This document shows positions 39,229-47,671 of a stretch of 64,000 bases of DNA, one piece after another. Origin of the DNA: a virus; the IMG/VR virus record IMGVR_UViG_3300030106_006091, positions 3,319 through 67,318 of that record; one strand, 5' to 3'. The notes beneath the pieces are model-generated. The model was not told the origin of the DNA and made no database searches. It saw only the letters and a list, made by a program, of their open reading frames with translations. Numbering within the stretch: position 1 is the stretch's first letter; each line of letters opens with the position of its first letter. Both the position numbers and the translations under genes were made by a program.

Positions 39229-40779
39229 ATGGGAAAAAAAGTAACACAACTTCCAACTAGGTCGAAGAGAAACACTACAGTCAATGATGTGTTGCTCCTC
39301 GCAAATAAAGACACGGGTCAGAACTTTCAGATACCTATCACCGAGGTATTCCCAAAACTGAACAACGGAGGCTTGGCAGGTGCCAGCAGTAACACAGTTA
39401 CCTGGCAAGATACTACAACAGCACAGCTCTTTGTTGGAGGGGGTGCTGCTGATACAACTACCGGTGTAGACAACAACACTCTGATATTTAGAGGTCTGAG
39501 ACTTGCCGTCGCAGGAGAAGCTAAAAGTCCTTCAGTGATTAATCACGATAAAACGAACTGCCCTATGCAGTTGTTTACAGAATCTCAGAGCGGGTCGACA
39601 ACTAAGGGGAACATAGTTCTTGGGTGGGATGCCTCTAACTATGAATTGAGCAACTTCTCCAATACCAGCACAGGATTCCTGACTACGGTCAGACTTGACT
39701 CAGATACTACAGGTGCACTTCCCGTAACAAAAGGCGGAACAGCTCTGACTAGCATAGCTCAAGGATCTGTGATGGTTGCTACCGCAGCCAACACAATAGG
39801 CGTTGCTACACCCAGTGGTGACGGTAAGGTGCTAATCTCAAACTCTAGTACCGGGTATCCTGCATGGGCCACACTGACTGAAGGCACTAACATAACAATC
39901 AATGAGTCTGCTGGGGGGATTACCATCAACTCAAGCATAGGAACAATATCCAGCACATTGGATACGTCCAACAACGGAATCGATATAGGAACAGGTTGGT
40001 TGAGCGGTGATGGTACAAACGAAGGTATCAACATCAACAGCTCCGGTAAAGTATTCGTAGGGGGATCGACACCCAACTCTTACTTTACAAGCGATCTAAA
40101 TGTCAAGTCCACTGTTAGCCTTGGCTCCAGCACTGGTAACGAGGCAACAAGCATCACAGCAAAGGCCTGTACTTCGGGCAGTTCCCCGAATCTATCATTG
40201 ATAGGATCTAGTGCTTCCGGTACAGGAAACAAAGGTGGAGACATTCTTGTGTTGCCTGGCAATGGAGACACAAATGGTAACGGAGGTATTCTCTACCTAA
40301 ACGGTGGAGTTAAGGCTGGTAGCGGTACTGACGGATCTATAAAGCTTAGAACCGGATCTACTGACGCAGTAACTATAGATGAGAATCAGGACTTAACTGT
40401 TGACGCAGGTAGCTTGATTGTAACTTCAGCTACTGAAGGTATCGTACACACAGGCAGCGGCACTGTAACTCAGGCAACTGATCATACTACAGGTGTAACT
40501 ATCAATGCTACGTCTGGTGTGATCACACTAGCGGCTGTAGCACTGAACGCAGCAACCAATGCAGAGTTCACTGTAACCAACAGCACAGTGCAGACAGATT
40601 CAGTTATCATACTGACGGTACAGGACGAGAACACTACGAACAACGCACAGCTTACAGCATGCACACATACCATTGCAAATGGTAGCTTCAAGATCTCAGT
40701 GTTCAACCCTGCAGCTACTGGAGCAACCTCCACGACTGCAAGCAAGATACACTTCCTGATTATAAACAATTCTGTGTAA
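39229..40779 (+). CDS. Tail fibre-like protein
   Basis: A 516-residue protein rich in Gly, Ser, Thr and Asn. After KKVTQLPTRSKRNTTVNDVL there is the fibre-type pattern LPVTKGGTALTSIAQGSVMV, then beta-helix-like repeats (GNKGGDILVLPGNGDTNGNG). The C-terminal half has TV-rich strands as in trimeric fibre shafts. It is encoded directly after the giant protein and ahead of lysis and ring genes. Confidence 0.75.
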   Translation: MGKKVTQLPTRSKRNTTVNDVLLLANKDTGQNFQIPITEVFPKLNNGGLAGASSNTVTWQDTTTAQLFVGGGAADTTTGVDNNTLIFRGLRLAVAGEAKSPSVINHDKTNCPMQLFTESQSGSTTKGNIVLGWDASNYELSNFSNTSTGFLTTVRLDSDTTGALPVTKGGTALTSIAQGSVMVATAANTIGVATPSGDGKVLISNSSTGYPAWATLTEGTNITINESAGGITINSSIGTISSTLDTSNNGIDIGTGWLSGDGTNEGININSSGKVFVGGSTPNSYFTSDLNVKSTVSLGSSTGNEATSITAKACTSGSSPNLSLIGSSASGTGNKGGDILVLPGNGDTNGNGGILYLNGGVKAGSGTDGSIKLRTGSTDAVTIDENQDLTVDAGSLIVTSATEGIVHTGSGTVTQATDHTTGVTINATSGVITLAAVALNAATNAEFTVTNSTVQTDSVIILTVQDENTTNNAQLTACTHTIANGSFKISVFNPAATGATSTTASKIHFLIINNSV

Positions 40780-40809
40780 CTTTACATATAAACATACAAT
40801 CCAAACATT

Positions 40810-41226
40810 ATGGTCAATTTCAAAGGCACTAACCGCCAACTCCTCAACCTCTACAGAGGCCTCGAAAACGTCAAGGAAATCAAAGGCTCACGCTTTGCTG
40901 TCCTTGTGGGTAAGAACATGAAAGATATAAAGCAGATACTGCAGCCTATCGAAGAAGCTGCTGTGCCCTCTGCTTCATTCCAAACAGTGTCCATCCAAAT
41001 GAGAGACCTCATGGAAGCGGAAGACCAGGAAGCGATGGAGCAATTGGAAAAGGAACACAAGGATCTTATCGATGAGCGCAAGCAGCAAATGGCTAGCGTA
41101 GAGACGATGCTTGAAAATGACATAGAGCTCAAGCTCCATGCCATACGCGAAGACCAGCTCCCAGATGAAATCACAGGGGAGCAGGTAGAGAAAATTCTAG
41201 AAATTATAACTGATGGCAACGATTAA
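40810..41226 (+). CDS. Helical hypothetical protein
   Basis: A 138-residue protein, nearly all helix (MEAEDQEAMEQLEKEHKDLI), acidic at the end. It could be a chaperone for the preceding fibre or a small structural protein. Its end overlaps the next gene by 14 bases. Unknown. Confidence 0.65.
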   Translation: MVNFKGTNRQLLNLYRGLENVKEIKGSRFAVLVGKNMKDIKQILQPIEEAAVPSASFQTVSIQMRDLMEAEDQEAMEQLEKEHKDLIDERKQQMASVETMLENDIELKLHAIREDQLPDEITGEQVEKILEIITDGND

Positions 41227-41602
41227 CACAAGACTGATTCTACAGTCTAAAAACCTTTTTTCCAACTCGCTCAACCAGAGGGTTGACAAGGCTTTTCCTA
41301 TTACGGCGGAAGTACTCAAGAGAGTAAAGTCCATCACAACGACATCGAGCGGTTCAGCCACGACTCTGCTCACTGTCAGTGAGTACGGAGTAGACAAAGA
41401 TGTCTTTCTCTTTATACGTAACCGGGCAACAGCAAAGGCTAAGTACCTCTATATAATCATAGGCTCTCAGCAGATTATGAGGTTGGCGCCCGGCCAATAC
41501 TCTATACTCCCATGGAGAACAGAGAGTGGGGATGACCTCAAAATATACGGCAATGACTCCAACGGTATTAACGTGGAGTACCTCGTAGGAACTATGACGT
41601 AA
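41213..41602 (+). CDS. Small beta-rich structural protein
   Basis: A 129-residue protein with strands (KYLYIIIGSQQIMRLAPGQY, then LPWRTESGDDLKIYGND) like those of small decoration or fibre-tip proteins. The 130-residue protein at 45937 has a similar end pattern (FIPVKGGVGLRVTSSD), so the two may be related. Its stop overlaps the holin-candidate start. Confidence 0.65.
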   Translation: MATINTRLILQSKNLFSNSLNQRVDKAFPITAEVLKRVKSITTTSSGSATTLLTVSEYGVDKDVFLFIRNRATAKAKYLYIIIGSQQIMRLAPGQYSILPWRTESGDDLKIYGNDSNGINVEYLVGTMT

Positions 41603-42045
41603 TGGGAAAGAAGAAGATAAAAGATACCGGCCTTGGCAAATGGTTGGCGGAAAAGGCACCTAGCGTACTTGGTACAGTAGGTGACCTTCTCCCTGACCAA
41701 GGGGCTCTTGGTGTCGTAAAGAATCTCTTGGACAAAGAACCAGGGATTGACCCAGCTGAGGCGAAAGCCAAGATAGATGCTGAGATAGCATTCCAGAATA
41801 ACGTCACTGAGCGTTGGAAAGCGGATATGGGAAGTGACGTAAAGCTGGCTAAGCTGATACGTCCAGTCACATTGATAGCCTTGATGGGCATGTTCATGAT
41901 CACTATGATCTTTGACAGCCTTGACAACTGGCCATTCAATGTAAAGGACAGCTACATAGATCTGTTGCAAGTCCTGATGTTGACTGCATTTGGTGCATAC
42001 TTCGCAGGTCGTACCATAGAAAAGAGTCGCAAACCTAACACATGA
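41602..42045 (+). CDS. Holin candidate
   Basis: A 147-residue protein. A basic and amphipathic N-terminal half (GLGKWLAEKAPSVLGTVGDL) is followed by two transmembrane helices (PVTLIALMGMFMITMIFDSL and LLQVLMLTAFGAYFAGRTI) and a basic tail (EKSRKPNT). This matches the build of a broad class of phage holins that open the inner membrane for the endolysin. The amidase lies 25 kb upstream, so the lysis genes are split. Confidence 0.7.
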   Translation: MGKKKIKDTGLGKWLAEKAPSVLGTVGDLLPDQGALGVVKNLLDKEPGIDPAEAKAKIDAEIAFQNNVTERWKADMGSDVKLAKLIRPVTLIALMGMFMITMIFDSLDNWPFNVKDSYIDLLQVLMLTAFGAYFAGRTIEKSRKPNT

Positions 42046-43172
42046 CGATAAACGAAATCAAAGACTTCATCGCCGAGAGGCGGGGATATTTAAAGAAGAG
42101 CGCTGACGTACTATCCGAGAGACTTAATTGCCCGATCGAAGATTGTGAGACAGCGTTGTACGAAGCCAGAAAGCTGGCTCGTGAAGAAAACACTAACGAC
42201 AATGACAGCGTCATTAGTGAGTTCGAACAGTTCCTTGACAAGAATGGCATCAGCCAGTCCGACGTAGCTAGTGTAAAGTTCTGGCAAACTGTGTCAGGAC
42301 AACAACGATTCTCAGTTGTTACAAAGGGTGAGTCCATGAGCGTGGACTCCATCAAGAAAGAAATAGAAGGGTTTGCTGAACAGTACAGCCCGGATGTTGA
42401 CTTGATAGAACGCAAGCCTCTTAGCCGGCCCATAGCATACGAGATATCATTGCCTGACATACACTACGGCAAGCTCCATGATTTGAGCCTAGAGAAGGTA
42501 GAACAACAATACATGACTGTCGTACAGGAACTCGTCAACAAAGCAGCGGGGCTTGAGATAGAAAGGTTCATACTACCAGTCGGTAACGACGGCATGAACT
42601 CTGAAGGTATGAGACGTACAACCACCAAAGGCACACCACAAGAGGAGAGTGCTGGATGGAAGGACACGTTTAGAGGATACTGGCGATTGATGACTAGAGC
42701 GGTCAACTACCTTAAGGAGAAGGCCCCTGTAGACATCATTGTCGTATCAGGCAACCATGACTACGAGCGCATGTTCTATGCAGGGGATGTGCTCGCAGGC
42801 TGGTACAGGAATGATGCCAATGTCACTGTGGATAACGATTACAATTCTCGCAAGTACTACGAGTACGGCAAGAACATGATCATGTTTACCCACGGTGATA
42901 AAGAGAAGCCTGCAGACATGCCACTCATAATGGCAACTGAGAAACCAGAGATGTTTGCGCGTACGTCACACCGTGAGGTACACTGCGGGCATCTTCACAA
43001 AGAAATGGTCAATGAGTACAGGGGTATCAAAGTACGGTTCGTTCCTTCTATTTGTCCTAACGATGAATGGCACAAGCAGATGGGGTACGAAGCTAAACGA
43101 ACAGGGCAAGCATATATATGGAATAAGTCCACAGGACTTGAGGGCTATCTACAATCAAATGTTAGAGTATAG
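42042..43172 (+). CDS. Calcineurin-like metallophosphoesterase
   Basis: A 376-residue enzyme with all metal-binding motifs of the family: DIH (139-141), GND (181-183), GNHD (237-240), H284 in THGD and GHLH (316-319). The first 60 residues look like a separate helix-turn-helix (SADVLSERLNCPIEDCETAL). The substrate is not evident; phage relatives may be phosphatases or nucleases. It overlaps the holin candidate by four bases. Confidence 0.88.
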   Translation: MTINEIKDFIAERRGYLKKSADVLSERLNCPIEDCETALYEARKLAREENTNDNDSVISEFEQFLDKNGISQSDVASVKFWQTVSGQQRFSVVTKGESMSVDSIKKEIEGFAEQYSPDVDLIERKPLSRPIAYEISLPDIHYGKLHDLSLEKVEQQYMTVVQELVNKAAGLEIERFILPVGNDGMNSEGMRRTTTKGTPQEESAGWKDTFRGYWRLMTRAVNYLKEKAPVDIIVVSGNHDYERMFYAGDVLAGWYRNDANVTVDNDYNSRKYYEYGKNMIMFTHGDKEKPADMPLIMATEKPEMFARTSHREVHCGHLHKEMVNEYRGIKVRFVPSICPNDEWHKQMGYEAKRTGQAYIWNKSTGLEGYLQSNVRV

Positions 43173-43452
43173 TGACGACATAGAAGACGACGATCCAACT
43201 GCCTCCATAGAAGAGGAGGTAGAGATTCTAGATGAAGCTTACCGCAATGCGTACAAAATTGCAGTAGGAGATATGACCGTGCGTGAGCTTTTGAACAAGG
43301 CTGACGACATGATCTTCTTGCCGTTTGATCCCTCAGCCCCGGAGACATTTGCAATGATCGTAGACGACATCATACAGTACTTTGAAGACAACGAAGAATA
43401 TGAAAAGTGTGCCAAGCTGGTAGACGCTAAAAAGAAGTTCGATGACTCTTGA
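43159..43452 (+). CDS. Small acidic hypothetical protein
   Basis: A 97-residue protein starting at the ATG at 43159 (MLEYSDDIEDDD), which overlaps the phosphoesterase stop. Acidic throughout, with helical EEEVEILDEAYRNAYKIAVG. A longer frame from 42955 in the phosphoesterase gene is not credible. It overlaps the ring-protein gene by 11 bases. Unknown. Confidence 0.65.
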   Translation: MLEYSDDIEDDDPTASIEEEVEILDEAYRNAYKIAVGDMTVRELLNKADDMIFLPFDPSAPETFAMIVDDIIQYFEDNEEYEKCAKLVDAKKKFDDS

Positions 43453-44113
43453 CGAAATTGCATACAACATACTGAATCTACTTAGAGGGGGTAGAAGCAG
43501 TAATGATGAACTTATCTCGACAGATCAAATCAAGTTCAACATACAGCACTATCGTGCTATGCTCATACGTAGAGACTATGCGCGTAATGGGTATGTCTCT
43601 AAAACAATTGAGCAAGACTTGGGATGCATACATCTAGAGGCCGTAGACATGTCTAAGTGTTGCGGCGTAGAACTGCCAACCGGATGCACTGTATACAGAA
43701 CAAATAGAAGGATGCCTAAGACAGTGCGCTTCAATCTAACCGATGCGTTTACATTCATAGGCAAACCCAACGGAGCAAGCACTATACCTAAGATGGAACC
43801 CTACGAGCTTGATTGGGTGCCCTACGATAAATATACTTCTAGACTTACACGTTACTACGTAATTGATGAGTATATTTACGTATACGAACCTAATGGGTTA
43901 GAGGCTATAAATGTTCGTGGTGTATTTGAAGACCCAGAGGAAGTAGGAAAATTTGCTACATGTGAGGATGAATTTTGTTACGATGAGCAAAGTGATTATC
44001 CACTTCCTATGGATATGGTAAGTGCTATTACAAATGGTCTAGTACAAGGTGAACTGTCGCTCCTAACTAGCTCCATTAACGATACAGAAAACGACAAACA
44101 ACAAGGACAATAA
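43442..44113 (+). CDS. Ring or head-tail adaptor protein (crAss-like)
   Basis: A 223-residue protein with a helical start (MTLDEIAYNILNLLRGGRSS), then ALIRRDYA-like helices, and a beta half (LPTGCTVYRTNRRMPKTV). The pattern is one I associate with crAss-like portal-vertex ring proteins, in which a helical N-terminus packs against the portal. It precedes several surface-protein genes. Confidence 0.65.
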   Translation: MTLDEIAYNILNLLRGGRSSNDELISTDQIKFNIQHYRAMLIRRDYARNGYVSKTIEQDLGCIHLEAVDMSKCCGVELPTGCTVYRTNRRMPKTVRFNLTDAFTFIGKPNGASTIPKMEPYELDWVPYDKYTSRLTRYYVIDEYIYVYEPNGLEAINVRGVFEDPEEVGKFATCEDEFCYDEQSDYPLPMDMVSAITNGLVQGELSLLTSSINDTENDKQQGQ

Positions 44114-44115
44114 TC

Positions 44116-44580
44116 ATGGGATATAATACAACAACAGACAGGCTCTTAGAGAGGTTAGGCACTAAACAGGACGCAGCTAACACAAGCCTGGCAACTATAC
44201 AAACTGATGGGGCAGCATCTAAGAGTTCTAACAACACCACTCAGACGGAAGTAACTCAGCACAATGCAAGAGCTTTTGGACAGAGTGGGTGCATCCTGGT
44301 TACAGGAACTGCAGCAGTCACTGCCACAGCCGGATCAGGTTCTTTGAAGTTTGTAGCTATACAATTCCTTGAGGACACTGTATTTGACTCGTCATCAGGG
44401 GGCTTGGTAGCTACCACCGAGAACTTGTACCTCGATGATGATGCAACAGGTGCAGGTGTTGCTTCAGGCGGGGGTGGTGCAAATACAGATAGCATCACCT
44501 TCCCAAAGGGAATGACACTGTACGGTAGATACGACGGCTTTAAGCTGGCATCAGGTAAAGTAGTAGCATACTTGGGATGA
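44116..44580 (+). CDS. Small Thr/Ser/Gly-rich virion protein
   Basis: A 154-residue protein. A helical start (RLLERLGTKQDAANTSLATI), as in trimer-forming fibre bases, is followed by a beta domain (VTGTAAVTATAGSGSLKFVA and FPKGMTLYGRYDGF). It is coupled by overlap to the lectin-like gene. Probably a surface decoration or fibre part. Confidence 0.65.
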   Translation: MGYNTTTDRLLERLGTKQDAANTSLATIQTDGAASKSSNNTTQTEVTQHNARAFGQSGCILVTGTAAVTATAGSGSLKFVAIQFLEDTVFDSSSGGLVATTENLYLDDDATGAGVASGGGGANTDSITFPKGMTLYGRYDGFKLASGKVVAYLG

Positions 44581-45353
44581 TTGGTCTGGGGCTAAATACA
44601 GCTGCGGATACCTCGCACCCTGCTTTGTTTGGTGGGCTACCTGCTGAGACACAGAACTACTCTGCGTACTTGGACGGGGCTAGTGACCGTATACAAGGGG
44701 CTGGCCTGGCAACTACCTGGTTCAAGGTCATGGGTGCTAACGTGGAGTGGAGCATACACTTCTCCATAAAGCTTGACGCGTTAAACTCAACCATAAGTTT
44801 TACAGGTACCTCCACTGACTACGTGTGGCTTGCAGTCGATGCAGCGGGAGACCTACAACTAAGCTATGCCATATCCAGCCCTGCAAGCACAGGATTGGAA
44901 AAGTGGGATACAAACTTTTCTACAGGCACTTGGTATGATGTAGTTATTACAGCAACTAATGACACAAACCGAGATCTAAAGTGCTACTCCAACAAATCAT
45001 TAAGGTCATCTACAGTGGCTCTTTCTTGGGCAGCATCTGTAGACAATACTGCAATAGCAGGCAAGTTTACTATGGGTACGTTCCTGAACGTTGTTGACTA
45101 TGACTTTAGAATAGATAGACTTGCCTCTTGGAGCACGGTACTTACCTCTGCTGAGGTAACAGAAATCTACGACAACTACCCAGATCTTACAGCAGACTCA
45201 GGGGACTATGCTGAATCTGCTAGACTGCAGACATACTACAAGATAGAAGAAGGTTCAGGTACTACAATGTCAGATAGCTCTGGCAATAGTAACGGTGACC
45301 TCACTGTCATCAACGCAACTGGAAACTTCTGGAGCACAGATACTAGAATATAA
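44577..45353 (+). CDS. LamG/concanavalin-like lectin domain protein
   Basis: A 258-residue protein. It has the jelly-roll pattern of LamG lectins: YSAYLDGASDRIQGAG, VEWSIHFSIKLDAL, WYDVVITATNDTN, DFRIDRLASWSTVLTSAEV and YYKIEEGSGTTMSDSSGNSN. The last motif is the typical end of LamG-like folds. It may bind host polysaccharide as a receptor-binding or decoration protein. Confidence 0.8.
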   Translation: MIGLGLNTAADTSHPALFGGLPAETQNYSAYLDGASDRIQGAGLATTWFKVMGANVEWSIHFSIKLDALNSTISFTGTSTDYVWLAVDAAGDLQLSYAISSPASTGLEKWDTNFSTGTWYDVVITATNDTNRDLKCYSNKSLRSSTVALSWAASVDNTAIAGKFTMGTFLNVVDYDFRIDRLASWSTVLTSAEVTEIYDNYPDLTADSGDYAESARLQTYYKIEEGSGTTMSDSSGNSNGDLTVINATGNFWSTDTRI

Positions 45354-45607
45354 TGGCAACGACGTACGTAATCATAGAAGCAAGCGAAGTAAGTTCTGTA
45401 GACTTCTCACAAGTACGTGAGGACTCTGCAGATACTGTGCGTTATAACCTAGACAACAGCAAAGCCCTGGTCAAGTTTGATGGTAGTACCCCATCATTCC
45501 TGAACGGTAAGACGCAGTACACCCACGCCGAGATAAGAGCAATATTAACCGATGATGCACAGGGCTGGCACATAGCTGATCCGCAGGCATATCTAGATAG
45601 CTTATAA
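45353..45607 (+). CDS. Small hypothetical protein
   Basis: An 84-residue protein with a beta-type start (TYVIIEASEVSSVDFSQV) and a helical end. The text around SKALVKFDGSTPSFL resembles small proteins seen beside fibre genes. It is in a tightly spaced run with the lectin gene. No family named. Confidence 0.65.
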   Translation: MATTYVIIEASEVSSVDFSQVREDSADTVRYNLDNSKALVKFDGSTPSFLNGKTQYTHAEIRAILTDDAQGWHIADPQAYLDSL

Positions 45608-45609
45608 TC

Positions 45610-45924
45610 ATGGCAATCACAGATTACTTTGGAAAAGAGAAACGTCAGTACAAGCGTGGGGCTGCCTGGACTAGAAAAGCAGGTAAGAACCCTACAGGGG
45701 GACTGAATGCAAAAGGCAGAGCATCGTACAGAGCTGCCAACCCTGGGAGCAAACTTGCTGCCCCAGTTACCGAATCTAACCCCAAGGGTAAGAGAGCTGG
45801 TAGACGTAAGTCATTCTGCTCACGCATGTGTGGAATGAAAGCAAAGAGAACAGGATCTAAAGGCAAGAGAGATCCTAATTCAAGAATCAATAAGTCACTG
45901 CGCAAGTGGAATTGCCGGTGCTAA
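45610..45924 (+). CDS. Basic Cys-containing protein of marine-phage type
   Basis: A 104-residue, strongly basic protein. AAWTRKAGKNPTGGLNAKGR, RASYRAANPGSKL and KSFCSRMCGMKAK, then NSRINKSLRKWNC, form a pattern I recall from many marine phages and viruses (a DUF6321-like protein; not verified). Four Cys residues may bind metal. It is the first of five basic proteins in this region. Confidence 0.75.
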   Translation: MAITDYFGKEKRQYKRGAAWTRKAGKNPTGGLNAKGRASYRAANPGSKLAAPVTESNPKGKRAGRRKSFCSRMCGMKAKRTGSKGKRDPNSRINKSLRKWNCRC

Positions 45925-45936
45925 TAAAGAACAACA

Positions 45937-46329
45937 ATGGGAATTATAAAATCAAAACTATCTCTGTTTTCAACAGGTTCGTCTACAACCACTACAGGGG
46001 GGTTTAGCATATCAGTCGCAGACTCACTGGCTATTGAAGCGCCTGTAGTAAACCTTGCGTCAGGAAATGTTACTAGTAGCAGTGGTCCTGATGTAATCAT
46101 AGGGTCAGGAGTAAGTGATGTTACATATGTATACATCAAGTACAAAACTGCAGCAGCAGGATCACCCGTCCTAGTTCTGAGCACTGTAACAGGAACGCAA
46201 AACTTTTCTGACCTAACAGCAGGTGAGGCCATCTTTATCCCTGTGAAGGGAGGTGTAGGACTGAGAGTAACCAGCAGTGACACTAATGCCATCACCTACG
46301 AGTATGGTTACTGGACTAAGAATGTATAA
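45937..46329 (+). CDS. Small beta-rich virion protein
   Basis: A 130-residue Thr/Ser/Val-rich protein (VSDVTYVYIKYKTAAAG, then GEAIFIPVKGGVGLRVTSSD). It resembles the 129-residue protein at 41213 in layout and in its middle and end strands. Likely a decoration or fibre-tip component. It overlaps the next gene by one base. Confidence 0.65.
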   Translation: MGIIKSKLSLFSTGSSTTTTGGFSISVADSLAIEAPVVNLASGNVTSSSGPDVIIGSGVSDVTYVYIKYKTAAAGSPVLVLSTVTGTQNFSDLTAGEAIFIPVKGGVGLRVTSSDTNAITYEYGYWTKNV

Positions 46330-46553
46330 TGGCCAGTGAGGGACTAAAGAAATGGTTTGGTCGCAACCAGGGACGTGGTTGGGTAGACTGTAAAGCATCA
46401 GCAGCAGCAGGTAAGTTTGTTCCCTGCGGTAGAAAGGATGCATCGAAAAGTAGGAAGACAGGGTACCCGGCCTGCAGACCTACTAGGAGCGCATGTACCA
46501 AAGCAGGTATGCGTCGTAAAAAATCATCTAAGCGGGTATCTTGGAAAAAATAA
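46329..46553 (+). CDS. Small basic Cys-containing protein
   Basis: A 74-residue basic protein. GRGWVDCKASAAAGKFVPCG and YPACRPTRSACTKAGMRRKK give five cysteines in a compact pattern that I recall in small basic proteins of marine phages (DUF5872-like; not verified). It ends KKSSKRVSWKK. Metal binding and DNA contact are possible. Confidence 0.72.
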   Translation: MASEGLKKWFGRNQGRGWVDCKASAAAGKFVPCGRKDASKSRKTGYPACRPTRSACTKAGMRRKKSSKRVSWKK

Positions 46554-46562
46554 TTAGAAACT

Positions 46563-47627
46563 ATGAAGTACAAACAAAAGGGAGGAGTCCCACCAAAGGG
46601 CATGCGTAAGAAAACTACTACGTACAAAAAACCAGAGAAAGAAGCTGGACGTAAGGACAAGATGCCAACTGGCCTCAATTTCATGACCGATAAGCAGAAG
46701 CGTAAGGCCAAGAAGAAAACTATCAAAAATGTCAAAGACATTAAGAAGGCTATACCAAAGAAGAGTAAGGCTGGGGGCATGATCGAAGAGTCTAAAGAGG
46801 TAATGTTCGGCGGGCCAACTAAGAAGATGAAGCAGATGGGTGGTATTACTGCTTCCAAGCAAAAAAGAGGTAGAGGTGTGGTAACTGAAAAGGGTGCTGA
46901 CGGAAGTCGTTCCATTACACGAAAAGGTAAGGTTAGAGGTAAGGGGGACAAGCGTGGTTTCACTACTCGTAGTAAGACAGCAAATAAGAGGGTAGGAACC
47001 GTTACAAAAGAGGTAATTAAAGGCCGCGGTCGAGCAGACGGTAAAGAGACAATTAAGACTAAAACAAGAGTTGTAGGCAAAAGACGTGCTGCAAAGGCTG
47101 CTAATCGTATTGATAGCAAAGCTGCTAAAATGAACCTGCCTATGCGAACTCGAGATAAGAAGTTCTTGGGTGGTAGACTTCTTGGAGCTATCAAAGGAGC
47201 TCGTGGTGCAAAAGGCCAAGGACTCGGAGCTATGCTGAAAGGTGCAGCCAAAGGTGCAGCTGGAGGAGGCATGATGGGTAGAGCCCTTGGTGCTATGAGA
47301 GGTATGAAAGGTGCTGCCGGACAAGGTGGTGGTTTGAGAGGTATGCTGAAGGCTGGAGCTCAAGGTGCCATGGGAGGTGCGTTTGGTGGTGGTGCTCAGC
47401 AGAATGCTGCGGAAGCTGCATCAGCAGAAGGCATGGAAGAGGAGATGATGTACGGCGGAAAGAGAAAGATGAAGAAAGGTGGGAAGAAGATGCAGAAGGG
47501 AGGTATGACAGATCGCCGTAAGATGAAGGGTAGGATGAAGGACAAAGAAAAGCGTGAAAAGAAAATGGACCGTCAACAGGATCGTGCCGCGAGACGTCGA
47601 GGACGAGCTCGCAGAAGAGGTAGATAA
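46563..47627 (+). CDS. Lys/Arg/Gly-rich protamine-like protein
   Basis: A 354-residue protein of extreme composition. Lys and Arg together make up about a third of it, Gly and Ala much of the rest, with no acidic stretch apart from a short segment near 295-305. Repeated KKGGM/QKGGM motifs occur, a Gly-rich membrane-like helix region (GAMLKGAAKGAAGGGMMGRA) lies near 220-280, and the end is RRRGRARRRGR. It probably neutralises DNA inside the head or is ejected with it. A strong terminator follows. Confidence 0.7.
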   Translation: MKYKQKGGVPPKGMRKKTTTYKKPEKEAGRKDKMPTGLNFMTDKQKRKAKKKTIKNVKDIKKAIPKKSKAGGMIEESKEVMFGGPTKKMKQMGGITASKQKRGRGVVTEKGADGSRSITRKGKVRGKGDKRGFTTRSKTANKRVGTVTKEVIKGRGRADGKETIKTKTRVVGKRRAAKAANRIDSKAAKMNLPMRTRDKKFLGGRLLGAIKGARGAKGQGLGAMLKGAAKGAAGGGMMGRALGAMRGMKGAAGQGGGLRGMLKAGAQGAMGGAFGGGAQQNAAEAASAEGMEEEMMYGGKRKMKKGGKKMQKGGMTDRRKMKGRMKDKEKREKKMDRQQDRAARRRGRARRRGR

Positions 47628-47632
47628 TTACA

Positions 47633-47657
47633 GGGGGGAGCTCCGGTTCCCCCCTTT
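47633..47657 (+). terminator. Intrinsic terminator after the basic-protein gene
   Basis: GGGGGGAGC pairs with GTTCCCCCC (9 bp, one G-T) around TCCG and is followed by TTTC. It starts five bases after the stop codon and resembles the hairpins at 28492 and 31775. Confidence 0.75.
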
Positions 47658-47671
47658 CAATACTGAAGAAC

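Noticed and set aside
42955-43158. Upstream extension of the small acidic gene into the phosphoesterase gene
   Set aside because: It would overlap the C-terminal motifs of a clear enzyme in another frame; a proper ATG exists at 43159.
46316-47363. Two long minus-strand frames (318 and 269 codons) opposite the basic-protein genes
   Set aside because: They arise from the skewed AAG/AGA/GGT codon use of the plus-strand Lys/Arg/Gly-rich genes; compositions (Pro/Leu/Ser-rich) are those of shadows.
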